The notes under the pieces were generated by a model. The model ran no database searches. It was given only the letters and a program-made list of their open reading frames with translations, and had not been told where the DNA came from. This document shows positions 36,345 to 45,235 of a stretch of 64,000 bases of DNA, piece after piece (the stretch's first letter is position 1; each line of letters opens with the position of its first letter). Origin of the DNA: Longitalea arenae (GTDB taxonomy: Bacteria; Bacteroidota; Bacteroidia; Chitinophagales; Chitinophagaceae). Where the stretch lies: contig NZ_JAFFJX010000001.1 in NCBI RefSeq assembly GCF_016924755.1, positions 744,001-808,000 of the forward strand, given 5' to 3'. A program made the position numbers and the translations under genes.

Positions 36345-37163
36345 ATGAAATATTTTGTAGGCATTGGAATTATTGCCCTGGTCACGGCTGCAACCACCAG
36401 TTGCCGGTCAACGAAAACAATTCAAACGGCAATTGCGAAAAAAGATACCGCCCAGGTAATTCCGGTAGTTGATCACCGCGCTGATTCCATGCTGTATATT
36501 AAACAAGTTTGGGATAACATTCATAAGAATACCATCGATTTTCAGACCTTCTCCGCCAAGATCAAGGTCGACTTTGAAGGCAGTGATGGCAAGAAGAACG
36601 ATTTCAACGCATTTGTGCGCATCAAAAAAGACAGCATTATGTGGATCAACATCAATGCGGCCCTGGGCTTCGATGCCTTCCGGGTATTGGTGACGCCCGA
36701 CAGCGTGAAAGTGATCAACAAGCTCAATAAAACTGTACAATTAAGGTCGGTAGAATCGCTGCAGGAAGTAACCAAAATGCCCATGTCGTTCAGCGACCTG
36801 CAAAATCTGATCATCGGCAATCCGATTTTTCTCGATAGTAATATAAATTCGTATAAGAAAGACGAACGGTCCATTTCGCTCATCAGCCTGGGCACGCTGT
36901 TCAAGCACCTGCTTACCGTGAACCGGGAAGATTATACCCTGCAGCAGAGCAAGCTCGACGATGTGGATGCCATCAGGGCCCGTACGGCTTATCTTAGCTA
37001 CGGCAATTACCAGAGTAAGAACAATATTCGTTTTTCAACCTATCGTAAAATTACGGTATCGGAAAAATCGAAGCTGGATATAGTAATGGAATTCAAACAA
37101 TTTGACTTTAACGTCGATTTAAGTTTTCCTTTTACGATCCCGAAAAATTATAAACGCAAATAA
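36345..37163 (+). CDS. DUF4292 lipoprotein
   Basis: A 272-residue predicted outer-membrane lipoprotein: hydrophobic signal and lipobox with Cys20 (TTSCRST). The following domain, FSAKIKVDFEGSDGKKNDFNAFVRIKKDSIMWININAALGFDAFRVLVTPDSV in outline, is the DUF4292 signature, related in shape to LolA/LolB carriers. It is common in Bacteroidota, next to dut and an EnvC-like gene. A role in envelope lipoprotein handling is inferred by resemblance only. Confidence 0.85.
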   Translation: MKYFVGIGIIALVTAATTSCRSTKTIQTAIAKKDTAQVIPVVDHRADSMLYIKQVWDNIHKNTIDFQTFSAKIKVDFEGSDGKKNDFNAFVRIKKDSIMWININAALGFDAFRVLVTPDSVKVINKLNKTVQLRSVESLQEVTKMPMSFSDLQNLIIGNPIFLDSNINSYKKDERSISLISLGTLFKHLLTVNREDYTLQQSKLDDVDAIRARTAYLSYGNYQSKNNIRFSTYRKITVSEKSKLDIVMEFKQFDFNVDLSFPFTIPKNYKRK

Positions 37164-37256
37164 GCGTTATATTATACAGTACTTTCAACCCTATAGAAAC
37201 CGGCCCAAGAGACCAATGCCCTGCCCAAACCTGTTAACACTTAAAAATCTTTCAGT

Positions 37257-38660
37257 ATGCTGAAAAGGATGTTTACCTGTTTTTTGGCCATGGCAGTTTC
37301 CCTTGCCCTGTATGCGCAACAACAACCCGGCAGCAGTGACGAACTGAAAAAAAAGCAGGCGGAGATCCAGCGTGAAATTGATGAATTGAGAAACACGCTG
37401 AAAACTACGAAGAAGAATACCAAGGCGGGCTTGTTGCAGCTGACCATGGTGCAGAAGAAACTGCGCTTGCGGGAACAGGCTATCAACAACATCAATCAGC
37501 AGATCAATATTATCGAGGGCACCATTTCCAAATCGAAAAATGAGATCGAGCGCTATAAGCAGGAGCTGGATACGCTTAAACAGCAATATGCCAAAAGCAT
37601 CGTGTATGCGTATAAGAACCGCAGCAACTACGATTTCCTGAACTTTATATTTTCCGCCTCCAGCTTTAACGATGCCTTGCGCCGGGTACAATACCTGCGC
37701 GCTTACCGCCTCTACCGCGAAGAGCAGGCCGCTACGATCAAGAACACCCAGCAGGTACTGCATGATAAAATAGCCAGCCTCGAGAGCACCCGTAAAGAAA
37801 AGGATGCCGTACTGCAAAAGCAGGAAAAGCAGAAAGTAGAGCTGGAAGACGAGAAAAAAGAGAAGAATGAGATTCTGAGCAAATTGAAAGCCCGTGAAAA
37901 GGAGATCTCCAAAGAGCTCACCGCCAAACAAAGGGCCGATAAAAAATTAAAATCAGCTATCAAATCTGCCATTGACCGCGAGATCAGGCTTGCCCGCGAA
38001 AAAGCGCTGGCGGAAGCAAAAGCCCGTGAAGCAGCAGAGGCGGCTGAAAATGCAAAGAAGGTTGCAGCGGCAGAAGCAGCGCGAAAAGCAGCAGCCGAGA
38101 AAGCAGAAAGGGAAAAAGCAGGAAACGCAGCTTCCCCGGCCACATCCCCGGCCGCTACCGCGCCTATAGCGAAAGCAGAACCTAAAAAAGAAGCCCCCAA
38201 AAAACCTGCCTCGGAGAGTGTACTGGAATCAACGCCGGAAGGATTCCGCATCAGCGGCAGCTTCGAAAGCAATAAGGGCCGCTTGCCCTGGCCGGTGGAA
38301 AAAGGCAATGTGAAGATCCACTTCGGCACCTATTCCATTGAAGGAACGAAACTGCGTGGGAACAATCCCGGTATAACCCTGGCCACCGAACCGGGCGCTG
38401 TAGTAAGAGCGGTGTTTGAGGGAGAAGTGTCGCGCATTTTCGACATCGATGGCAACTGGAGTGTGCTTGTTCGTCATGGTAAATACTTCACTGTATATAG
38501 TAACCTGTCATCTGTAAGCGTCTCAAAAGATCAGAAAATAGCCGGTGGCACCATGCTGGGCCGCGCTGCTGCCAATGATGAGGGCAATGGCGAGATCGAA
38601 TTCCTGCTGATGCAGGAGAACCGGAACCTCGATCCCGAAAGCTGGATCCGCAGAAGGTAA
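37257..38660 (+). CDS. EnvC-like coiled-coil protein with degenerate M23 domain (copy 1)
   Basis: A 467-residue exported protein: signal peptide (about 1-20), coiled coil from about 25 to 250, an Ala/Lys/Glu-rich linker (about 240-310), and a C-terminal LytM/M23 fold. The zinc ligands of active M23 enzymes appear lost: RGNNPGI stands where HxGxD is expected, YSNLSS where Y(A/S)HL is expected, and EIEFLL replaces HLHFE. It should therefore activate an amidase, as EnvC does, rather than cut peptidoglycan. A close paralog follows directly. Confidence 0.88.
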   Translation: MLKRMFTCFLAMAVSLALYAQQQPGSSDELKKKQAEIQREIDELRNTLKTTKKNTKAGLLQLTMVQKKLRLREQAINNINQQINIIEGTISKSKNEIERYKQELDTLKQQYAKSIVYAYKNRSNYDFLNFIFSASSFNDALRRVQYLRAYRLYREEQAATIKNTQQVLHDKIASLESTRKEKDAVLQKQEKQKVELEDEKKEKNEILSKLKAREKEISKELTAKQRADKKLKSAIKSAIDREIRLAREKALAEAKAREAAEAAENAKKVAAAEAARKAAAEKAEREKAGNAASPATSPAATAPIAKAEPKKEAPKKPASESVLESTPEGFRISGSFESNKGRLPWPVEKGNVKIHFGTYSIEGTKLRGNNPGITLATEPGAVVRAVFEGEVSRIFDIDGNWSVLVRHGKYFTVYSNLSSVSVSKDQKIAGGTMLGRAAANDEGNGEIEFLLMQENRNLDPESWIRRR

Positions 38661-38666
38661 AATAAT

Positions 38667-38834
38667 CAATCAGCAATTGGCAATATGCCATTGGCAAGCT
38701 GCGTTTCAGGTTTTGCCTATTGCCTATTTTAAACCAATTTTCAATATGCACTAAGCCATTGGCAGGGCCTGCCGAAAACCGGCTTCCGGGCTTCACAGAT
38801 TTGCCTCTTGCTCATTGTCTATTGCTTATTGATA
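38667..38834. repeat. Heptad arrays between the two EnvC-like genes
   Basis: CAATNNG units at 38667-38701, shorter TGCCTAT units near 38714-38727, and reverse-complement-type units ATTGTCT/ATTGCTT/ATTGATA at 38807-38834, just before the start of the second gene. Confidence 0.8.
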
Positions 38835-38847
38835 AAACTCAGCCCCT

Positions 38848-40095
38848 ATGCCAAAATGGATGGTTCCGTGCTTTATAGCATTGTTGATGGCAAGTGCCCT
38901 GTCTGCTCAAACGGGCAGCGAGTCATTAAAACAGCAGCAGCTCGAGCTCCAGCAGGAGATCGAGGAATTGAAGAATACACTCAAGGATTCCAGGAAGCAG
39001 TCCCGCGCAAGTATCAGGCAACTGGAGCTGGTAAAGGAAAAACTCAGGCTGCGCGAAAAAGCCATTCACAATATCAACAGGCAGGTGAGTATGCTGGAAG
39101 GCAATATCGGCAAATCGAAAAAAGAGATCGACAGCCTGCGGAACCGGCTCGATACCATGAAAGCGCAATATGCACGCAATATTGTATATGCCTACAAGAT
39201 GCGCAACAATTACGCCTTCCTCAATTTTATCTTCTCAGCTCCTACTTTCAATGATGCCTTAAAACGGGTACATTATTTCCGCTCATACCATACGTATTGT
39301 GAAGAACAGGTGGTGGCTATTAAGAAAACCCAACAGCTTTTAAGCGGAAAGATCAACGGACTGGAATTGGTGCGCCGGGAAAAGGATGCGGCCATGCAAA
39401 AGCAGGAAAAGCAAATGGAAGCGCTGGAAGAAGAGAAGCGCGAGAAGAATGAAGTGGTTAAAACCCTTAAAAGCCGCGAGAAGGAAATTGCCAAAGAGCT
39501 GGCTGCCAAGAAGAAGGCCGATAGCAAATTAAGAAGCGAGATCCAGCGCATCATTATGCGCGAAATGCGCGATGAAGATAATAAAGCCAATGCAACGGTG
39601 GCCCGCACACCGCGAAACAAAAGTTCAGAGAGCAAAAAAGTGGTAAAGAACAGTGTGCTGGCGAATACGCCGGAAGGTATCCGCATCAGCGGCAGTTTTG
39701 AAAAGAATAAAGGCAAATTACCCTGGCCTGTTGAAAAAGCGCTGGTGAAATTACATTTTGGCCCTAATCACATCGACGGTAGCACCGTTATTACTTATAA
39801 CCCGGGGCTGACACTGGAAACGGAAAAAAGCGCTTCGGTAAAAGCCATTTTCGAAGGCGATGTAACGGCTGTATTTCCCGTAGAAGGTACCTGGACTGTA
39901 ATGGTTCGCCACGGTAAATACTTTACGGTTTATGGTAGTTTGTCTTCGGTAAACGTTTCCAGAAATCAAAAAGTGAGCGGCGGCCAGTTGCTGGGTACTG
40001 CAGCTACCAACGACAATGGCTATGGGGAGCTTGAATTTATATTGATGCTGGAAAGAAAGAATATTGATCCCGCCAAATGGATCAGGAAACGATAA
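38848..40095 (+). CDS. EnvC-like coiled-coil protein with degenerate M23 domain (copy 2)
   Basis: A 415-residue paralog of the preceding gene with the same order: signal peptide (to about 20), coiled coil (about 25-230), short linker, degenerate M23 domain. Matching landmarks include NFIFSAPTFNDALKRV and SVLANTPEGIRISGSFEKNKGKLPWPVEK. The zinc-site positions are again changed (VITYNPGLTL, YGSLSS, ELEFIL). It is shorter mainly because the Ala-rich linker is missing. The two probably arose by tandem duplication. Confidence 0.87.
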   Translation: MPKWMVPCFIALLMASALSAQTGSESLKQQQLELQQEIEELKNTLKDSRKQSRASIRQLELVKEKLRLREKAIHNINRQVSMLEGNIGKSKKEIDSLRNRLDTMKAQYARNIVYAYKMRNNYAFLNFIFSAPTFNDALKRVHYFRSYHTYCEEQVVAIKKTQQLLSGKINGLELVRREKDAAMQKQEKQMEALEEEKREKNEVVKTLKSREKEIAKELAAKKKADSKLRSEIQRIIMREMRDEDNKANATVARTPRNKSSESKKVVKNSVLANTPEGIRISGSFEKNKGKLPWPVEKALVKLHFGPNHIDGSTVITYNPGLTLETEKSASVKAIFEGDVTAVFPVEGTWTVMVRHGKYFTVYGSLSSVNVSRNQKVSGGQLLGTAATNDNGYGELEFILMLERKNIDPAKWIRKR

Positions 40096-40097
40096 CT

Positions 40098-40179
40098 TAA
40101 TTAGCTAATTAGCTAATGTGCTAATTAGCTGATTAAATACAACATTAATAACATTAGCACATCAGCACATCAGCTAATT
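40098..40179. repeat. Octad inverted pair between the EnvC-like gene and bshA
   Basis: TAATTAGC/TAATGTGC units at 40098-40129 and reverse-complement-type units ATTAGCAC/ATCAGCAC/ATCAGCTA at 40153-40176. It lies between two convergent genes. Same unit family as the array at 35131. Confidence 0.88.
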
Positions 40180-40185
40180 GTTCTT

Positions 40186-41325
40186 TTATACCCGGCTGGT
40201 TATATTTTGCAGAAAACGATTGTACAAGGCTTCATACCGGGGTACAATGGTCTCTATATCGTACAAACGCGCATGCGCAGCGGCTTTCGTTTTAAATTTC
40301 TCTAATTTATTTTCATCCGATAACAACTCAACGGCGCGCTGGCTCATGGTATTTACATCGCCCACATCGGCCAGGTAACCGGTTTCTCCTTCCACATTGA
40401 TCTCGGGCAAACCACCTGCATTACTCGAGATCACCGGTACGCCGGCTGCCATTGCTTCCAGCGCCGCCAGCCCAAAGCTTTCATAATCGGAAGGCAGCAT
40501 GAACAGGTCGGAAATAGCCAGTACCTCTTCAATTTGTTCCTGCCGGCCTACAAAACGGGTTTCATCATAAATACCCAGTTCTCGGGCCAGGCTTTCAGCC
40601 GCCGGACGTTCAGGTCCGTCACCTACGAACAATAATTTGCTGGGTACTTTTTTGTTCAATTCAGCAAATACGCGTACCACATCGTTTACGCGTTTCAGCT
40701 TCCTGAAGTTGGACGCATGTAATACTACTTTTTCATTATGCGGCGCGATCACGCGGCGAAAAGCATCGATGGGTTTTTTACGAAAGCGTTTTACATCTAC
40801 AAAGTTCTGAATGACCTTGATCTCTTTTTCGATCTTGAAATTGCGGTAGGTCTCATCGCGCAGGTTCTGCGAAACGGCAGTGATGGCATCGCTTTCATTG
40901 ATGGAAAAAGTGACTACCGGCGCAAAGGTCTTATCCTTACCTACCAGGGTTATATCAGTGCCATGCAGGGTCGTGATCACCGGTATGATCTTACCTTGTT
41001 TTTCGAGGATCTTTTTAGCCATATACGCAGCCGAGGCATGGGGAATGGCATAATGCACATGCAGGAGGTCGATATTATTATTTACAATAACGTCAACCAT
41101 GGTGCTCGACAAAGCCGTTTCATAAGGCGGATAATCGAACAGGGGATAGGTGGGCACCCGAACCTCGTGATAAAAAATATTGGCATTAAATTCACTCAGT
41201 CGTACCGGTTGCTGATAGGTAATAAAATGAACCTGATGTCCTTTATCAGCCAGGGCCTTTCCCAATTCCGTTGCTAAAACCCCACTTCCACCAAACGTAG
41301 GATAGCATACAATTCCAATGCGCAT
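40186..41325 (-). CDS. bshA: N-acetyl-alpha-D-glucosaminyl L-malate synthase
   Basis: GT4 glycosyltransferase that joins GlcNAc from UDP-GlcNAc to L-malate, the first step of bacillithiol synthesis. From ATG 41325 the 379-residue protein begins MRIGIVCYPTFGGSG, the BshA hallmark, and contains LHVHYAIPHASAAY and the GT4 donor site ESFGLAALEAMAAGVPVISS. The frame extends 14 residues upstream without family similarity. The other bsh genes are not in this window. Confidence 0.93.
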   Translation of the reverse strand: MRIGIVCYPTFGGSGVLATELGKALADKGHQVHFITYQQPVRLSEFNANIFYHEVRVPTYPLFDYPPYETALSSTMVDVIVNNNIDLLHVHYAIPHASAAYMAKKILEKQGKIIPVITTLHGTDITLVGKDKTFAPVVTFSINESDAITAVSQNLRDETYRNFKIEKEIKVIQNFVDVKRFRKKPIDAFRRVIAPHNEKVVLHASNFRKLKRVNDVVRVFAELNKKVPSKLLFVGDGPERPAAESLARELGIYDETRFVGRQEQIEEVLAISDLFMLPSDYESFGLAALEAMAAGVPVISSNAGGLPEINVEGETGYLADVGDVNTMSQRAVELLSDENKLEKFKTKAAAHARLYDIETIVPRYEALYNRFLQNITSRV

Positions 41326-41368
41326 ACAGCGGTATAAATTAAGTGTGTGAAGGTAAAAATAAAACAAT

Positions 41369-41479
41369 CATATAGGTCATATAAGTCAAATTGGTCAAAT
41401 AAGTTTAACACCTTCATCCCTCTATTAGCCGTTTTCATTCATTCACTTATATGACTGATTGGCTATTTTGACTGATATT
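41369..41479. repeat. Nonad inverted pair between bshA and an M28 peptidase
   Basis: 9-bp units CATATAGGT/CATATAAGT/CAAATTGGT/CAAATAAGT at 41369-41404 and reverse-complement-type units ACTTATATG/ACTGATTGG/ACTGATATT at 41445-41479 (one unit 8 bp). It lies between divergent genes, so here it may contain both promoters. Confidence 0.82.
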
Positions 41480-41496
41480 AGCGTAAAATAACGCAC

Positions 41497-42855
41497 ATGA
41501 GGATCAAATTGTTTACGCTGCTTTTAATTATGTCCGTTTCGGGTTATGCCCGGAACGAGGACTCCGTAAAAATACGGGCTATAGCCAATGAAATCCTGCT
41601 GCATGGCAAAGCCTATGAAAATTTGCGGGTTCTTACGAAACAAATAGGGGCCCGGCTTACGGGTTCGCCACAAACCTATAAGGCAGAAGCCTGGGGGCAG
41701 AAAGCCCTGCAACAGGCGGGCGCCGACCGGGTGATCACCCAGTCATGCCTGGTGCCGCACTGGATCCGCGGTGGCAAAGAGGAAGCATGGATAGTGGGTA
41801 AAAAAAATCAGCCGCTCGATATCCTGGCCCTGGGCAATTCCATGGGCACTGGCGCCAAAGGCATTCAGGCGCCCGTGCTGCTCGTGAACTCTTTTGAAGA
41901 GCTGGAACAAAAGAAGGCTTCGGTAAAAGGAAAGATTGTTTTCTATAATTATAAATTCAACGATACTTATGTAAGGACCTTTGAAGCTTACCGCGATGCA
42001 GTTGGTTACCGGGCACAAGGCCCCGGCCAGGCAGCCCGGTATGGCGCTGTAGGTGTATTGATCCGCTCGATGAGCCATGCGGCTGATAACAACCCGCATA
42101 CAGGTTCTACCCGTTATAACGATTCATTCCCCAAGATCCCTGCGGCTGCCCTGGGCCTGCAGGATGCCGACCGCCTGGCAGCCTTGCTGGAAAAAGAACC
42201 GGCAACTGTTTTTCTGAAAACAAACGGTAAAATGCTGCCGGATACCGTAGCGCATAATATTATCGGTGAGATCACCGGCAGTGAATTTCCCGAGCAGATC
42301 ATTACCGTTGGCGGTCACCTCGACTCCTGGGACCCTGCCGAGGGTGCGCATGATGATGGTAGTGGCTGCGTGCAGTCAATAGAAGTGATCCGCGTGCTCA
42401 AAGCCATTGGTTATAAACCAAAACGTACCATCAGGGCTGTATTATTCGCAAATGAAGAGAATGGCTTGCGCGGTGGAAGTAAGTATGCCGAAGAAGCCCG
42501 CACAAAAAAAGAGAAACATATTTTTGCGCTGGAAAGCGATGCCGGTGGTTTTACGCCGCGTGGTTTTGGCGTTACCATGTCGCCTGAGCTGCTGAACAAA
42601 TTGCGCAGCTGGCTGCCTTTACTGGAACCCTATGGCATTACCGAGATCAGTAATGGCGGTGGCGGTTCAGATATAGGCCCGCTGAACCGGGAACTGGGAA
42701 CCCCGCTGGCCGGCCTTCAACCCGATTCACAACGATACTTTGATATTCATCATGCCCGCAGTGATGTATTTGAAACCGTTAATAAACGGGAACTGGAGCT
42801 GGGCGCTGTATCTATGGCCGCATTGATCTATCTTGTGGATAAATATGGTTTGTAA
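41497..42855 (+). CDS. Exported M28 family zinc aminopeptidase (copy 1)
   Basis: A 452-residue secreted or periplasmic peptidase with signal peptide (about 1-19), a PA-type insert (about 125-235) and an M28 catalytic domain. Zinc ligands are visible: His and Asp in GGHLDSWDPAEGAHDDGSG, the catalytic Glu pair in FANEENGLRGG, Asp in LESDAGG and His in DIHHARSD. It fits aminopeptidases of the glutamate carboxypeptidase/PSMA-like group. Substrate unknown. A second M28 protein lies at 50691. Confidence 0.88.
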   Translation: MRIKLFTLLLIMSVSGYARNEDSVKIRAIANEILLHGKAYENLRVLTKQIGARLTGSPQTYKAEAWGQKALQQAGADRVITQSCLVPHWIRGGKEEAWIVGKKNQPLDILALGNSMGTGAKGIQAPVLLVNSFEELEQKKASVKGKIVFYNYKFNDTYVRTFEAYRDAVGYRAQGPGQAARYGAVGVLIRSMSHAADNNPHTGSTRYNDSFPKIPAAALGLQDADRLAALLEKEPATVFLKTNGKMLPDTVAHNIIGEITGSEFPEQIITVGGHLDSWDPAEGAHDDGSGCVQSIEVIRVLKAIGYKPKRTIRAVLFANEENGLRGGSKYAEEARTKKEKHIFALESDAGGFTPRGFGVTMSPELLNKLRSWLPLLEPYGITEISNGGGGSDIGPLNRELGTPLAGLQPDSQRYFDIHHARSDVFETVNKRELELGAVSMAALIYLVDKYGL

Positions 42856-42856
42856 G

Positions 42857-42980
42857 CGCCAAACGCCGAAGGCTTAAGGCCAAACGCCTGCCTCCGAATT
42901 TCGAGCCGATTGGAGTTTACTCGGGAAGCTGCTATTACGGCAATAGCGTTAAGCCTTCGGCGTTAAGCATTCAGCCTTGA
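42857..42980. repeat. Heptad inverted pair after the M28 peptidase
   Basis: CGCCAAA/CGCCGAA/GGCTTAA/GGCCAAA/CGCCTGC at 42857-42891 and GCGTTAA/GCCTTCG/GCGTTAA/GCATTCA/GCCTTGA at 42946-42980. The array begins one base after the peptidase stop codon. Confidence 0.88.
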
Positions 42981-42993
42981 GCATATTCATTTT

Positions 42994-43368
42994 ATGAGAA
43001 AGATAATTTATATAGTAGTTGCCTTACTATTAACGGGAGCCGGCATACTGATCTACTGGAAGTATTTTTACGTATTCGGCGAAGGGGTAAAATCCGGCCA
43101 TCTGAATTACGTGGTCTTGAAAGGCGATCTGTTCAAGACCTATGAAGGTAAACTGATCCAGGAAGGCATCCGGTCACGTACAGCCGGCAGCATACAATCC
43201 TATGAGTTCGAGTTTTCAGTCGTTAACAAAGGCATTGCTGAAAAGCTGATGGCCAACAGCGGCAAATGGTTCGATCTGCATTACAGGGAATTTCATAATG
43301 TTGTTCCCTGGCGGGGCAATACGACATATATTGTTGACAGCATTCTTTCCATGCGCGAAGCACGTTAG
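42994..43368 (+). CDS. Small membrane-anchored protein of unknown function
   Basis: A 124-residue protein with one N-terminal transmembrane helix (about 4-22) and a mostly beta, soluble remainder (FGEGVKSGHLNYVVLKGDLFKTYEGKL in outline). Similar Bacteroidota proteins have been labelled 6-phosphogluconate dehydrogenase, which the sequence does not support. No catalytic motif is visible. Starts 13 bp after one heptad array and ends at another. Confidence 0.72.
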   Translation: MRKIIYIVVALLLTGAGILIYWKYFYVFGEGVKSGHLNYVVLKGDLFKTYEGKLIQEGIRSRTAGSIQSYEFEFSVVNKGIAEKLMANSGKWFDLHYREFHNVVPWRGNTTYIVDSILSMREAR

Positions 43369-43370
43369 AC

Positions 43371-43485
43371 TAAGTTTTAAGTAAAAAGTTATAAGTAATA
43401 AGTTTTAAGTGCGGAGTGACCGGAAAAAAGGCAGTCTGCTTGAATGTGAAAACAAAAAACAATAAACTATAAACCATAAACTATT
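43371..43485. repeat. Two heptad arrays between the small membrane protein and the methylase
   Basis: Six units TAAGTNN (one AAAGTTA) at 43371-43412, two bases after a stop codon, and five units AACNATA-like at 43451-43485 that overlap the stop codon of the minus-strand methylase gene. Confidence 0.85.
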
Positions 43486-44191
43486 CCGAAAGCATGCAGA
43501 AAATGGTTGGCCGCTTGTGTAGATCAGGAACTTTGTTCTTCCACTGCGCCAGTGTTTTGGTTTGAATGAATTCGCCAGGAGCGGTAAGATCTGCAGCAAT
43601 GCACAGGCGGGTACCCGGTTTTGCGGTTTTGATCAATATTTCCAGTAACTGGTTATTCCGGTAAGGCGTTTCAATAAAGATCTGCGTACAATTCTTCCTG
43701 GCCGACTCCACTTCCAGGTCTTTAATGGCCTTGCTGCGCTGCGCAGCATCGATGGGTAAATAACCTACAAACTGAAATTGTTGTCCATTCATGCCACTGG
43801 CCATTAAGGCCAGTAAAATACTGCTGGGGCCTACCAGTGGTTTAATGGTAGCGCCGGCGGCATGCGCCGCTTCCGTCAACACCTGGCCCGGGTCAGCTAC
43901 GCCCGGGCAGCCGGCTTCACTGATGATGCCAATGGTCTTGTTCTCCTTTACATGTTTATTGAAGGTGGAAAGCGTAGCCAGGTTATTGGTCTTATCGATC
44001 AGCACCCAGGTGTAGTTATCGATCACCATTTCTTTCCAGATGCTTTTTAAATAGCGGCGGGCGCTGCGTTCATTCTCCACAAAAAATACCTGGCACTGGC
44101 TCACTGCCTCCCGCACATATGCCGGAATGGTTTGTGTAGCGGACTCCTCTAAAACAGAGGGGATCAGATATATAATGCTTGTTGAAGACAA
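43481..44191 (-). CDS. Tetrapyrrole-methylase-fold SAM methyltransferase (RsmI-like)
   Basis: A 236-residue SAM-dependent methylase. It has the RsmI-like features FFVENERSARRYLKSIW, GIISEAGCPGVADPG and IETPYRNNQLLEILI. RsmI methylates the ribose of C1402 in 16S rRNA; this shorter Bacteroidota branch may differ in target. The start is TTG 44191 (protein begins SSTSIIYLIPSVLEES); no ATG is near and the family starts close to this point. Confidence 0.82.
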   Translation of the reverse strand: MSSTSIIYLIPSVLEESATQTIPAYVREAVSQCQVFFVENERSARRYLKSIWKEMVIDNYTWVLIDKTNNLATLSTFNKHVKENKTIGIISEAGCPGVADPGQVLTEAAHAAGATIKPLVGPSSILLALMASGMNGQQFQFVGYLPIDAAQRSKAIKDLEVESARKNCTQIFIETPYRNNQLLEILIKTAKPGTRLCIAADLTAPGEFIQTKTLAQWKNKVPDLHKRPTIFCMLSE

Positions 44192-44212
44192 AGAAACTAT
44201 TTGTAGTTAAGA

Positions 44213-44312
44213 ATGGGTTACAAGTTACAAGCGTACAGGTTACAGGGATGTTCACTTTCCGGTTTGCTATCATAGGACCCCGGATACAGGCCATGACACC
44301 TGGAACCGGTAA
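44213..44312. repeat. Loose heptad repeats between two minus-strand genes
   Basis: GGTTACA/AGTTACA/AGGTTAC units at 44215-44247 and a short ACCTGGAACCGGTAACT stretch near 44290-44307. It is a degenerate member of the GGTAACY family with phase breaks. Confidence 0.6.
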
Positions 44313-45083
44313 CTAATGTACCCCGATTTTATCATCCCGGTGATACAAACTGATCGTGGCTGCCACAACAGCATAGGCGGGAGCTAATACCCAACCCAGA
44401 AAGGGGATGAGATGCATCAGGTAAAACACCAGCCCATTGCCAATGGCCAGTCCTTTATGTTTGCCAATAAAAGCAATGCTTTCTGAAGGGGACAGCTTGT
44501 GGCGTTCGCAACTGTAATCCAGCATCGAAAAGCCATAGTAATAACATTCCACCAGCAGGGTGGTCACCGGTACTATCCAGCCAACGACCGGGATAAAAGA
44601 AAGGATCAGTAAGGAAATGGTATACACCGACTGCCAAAGCGCATTGCGAAATGCCAGTTTTATTCCCCGTAGAATATCGGCCATCAGCTGTTTAAAGCTG
44701 AAAGGAAAGTCTTTGCCTTCCATGATCGATTCGGTCTTTTCACTCAGGTAAGCAAAAACCGGCGACCCGATGATGAGGAAAAGATATTTGAAAAGGGAAA
44801 AATAGAACAACATCATGATGAGCCGGATCATGATCTCACCCATCAGGAAGAGAAAACTCAGGATCTGGCTGCGTTGCTGATTGAGCCATCTGTCGATGCC
44901 TAACCAGTGCATAAAGGAAGAAACCACCTGGTTGGAAGAGATCCAGAAAAGGATAAACCCCGCTACAAATAACAAGGTATAAATGATCCCCGGCACTACG
45001 ATCCATTTCCAGAGCCGGTGCTCTTTGATAAAGCGATGCGCCCTGGCATATGACTGAATGGCTGTAACGATTTCTTTCAGCAA
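44313..45083 (-). CDS. EI24/CysZ-family inner membrane protein
   Basis: A 256-residue integral membrane protein with about four to six hydrophobic segments, of the EI24/CysZ superfamily. CysZ of enterobacteria mediates sulfate uptake, so a link to the cys operon is possible, but the superfamily is diverse. Landmarks: LWKWIVVPGIIYTLLFVAGF near 24-43 and IPVVGWIVPVTTLLVECYYYGFSMLDY near 168-194. Single gene. Confidence 0.78.
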   Translation of the reverse strand: MLKEIVTAIQSYARAHRFIKEHRLWKWIVVPGIIYTLLFVAGFILFWISSNQVVSSFMHWLGIDRWLNQQRSQILSFLFLMGEIMIRLIMMLFYFSLFKYLFLIIGSPVFAYLSEKTESIMEGKDFPFSFKQLMADILRGIKLAFRNALWQSVYTISLLILSFIPVVGWIVPVTTLLVECYYYGFSMLDYSCERHKLSPSESIAFIGKHKGLAIGNGLVFYLMHLIPFLGWVLAPAYAVVAATISLYHRDDKIGVH

Positions 45084-45235
45084 GTTTTATAAATTTGAAT
45101 TTTTCCTATAGTATTGTTGGGCGGGCTCAAACTTAGTAAATATTTCAATTAGGGCGTAGAATGTGAATCGGTAATCACAAAATTTTGAGTATAATACATG
45201 CTAATGTTGTTATAATTGTCAATAAACCGGGGTAG

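Noticed and set aside
38808-39254. Second plus-strand frame overlapping the start of EnvC-like copy 2
   Set aside because: It is an out-of-frame reading of the coiled-coil region; the 38848 frame has the signal peptide and family similarity.
42994-43368. 6-phosphogluconate dehydrogenase
   Set aside because: The 124-residue membrane-anchored protein has no dinucleotide-binding or dehydrogenase motif; such a label would be an inherited misannotation.
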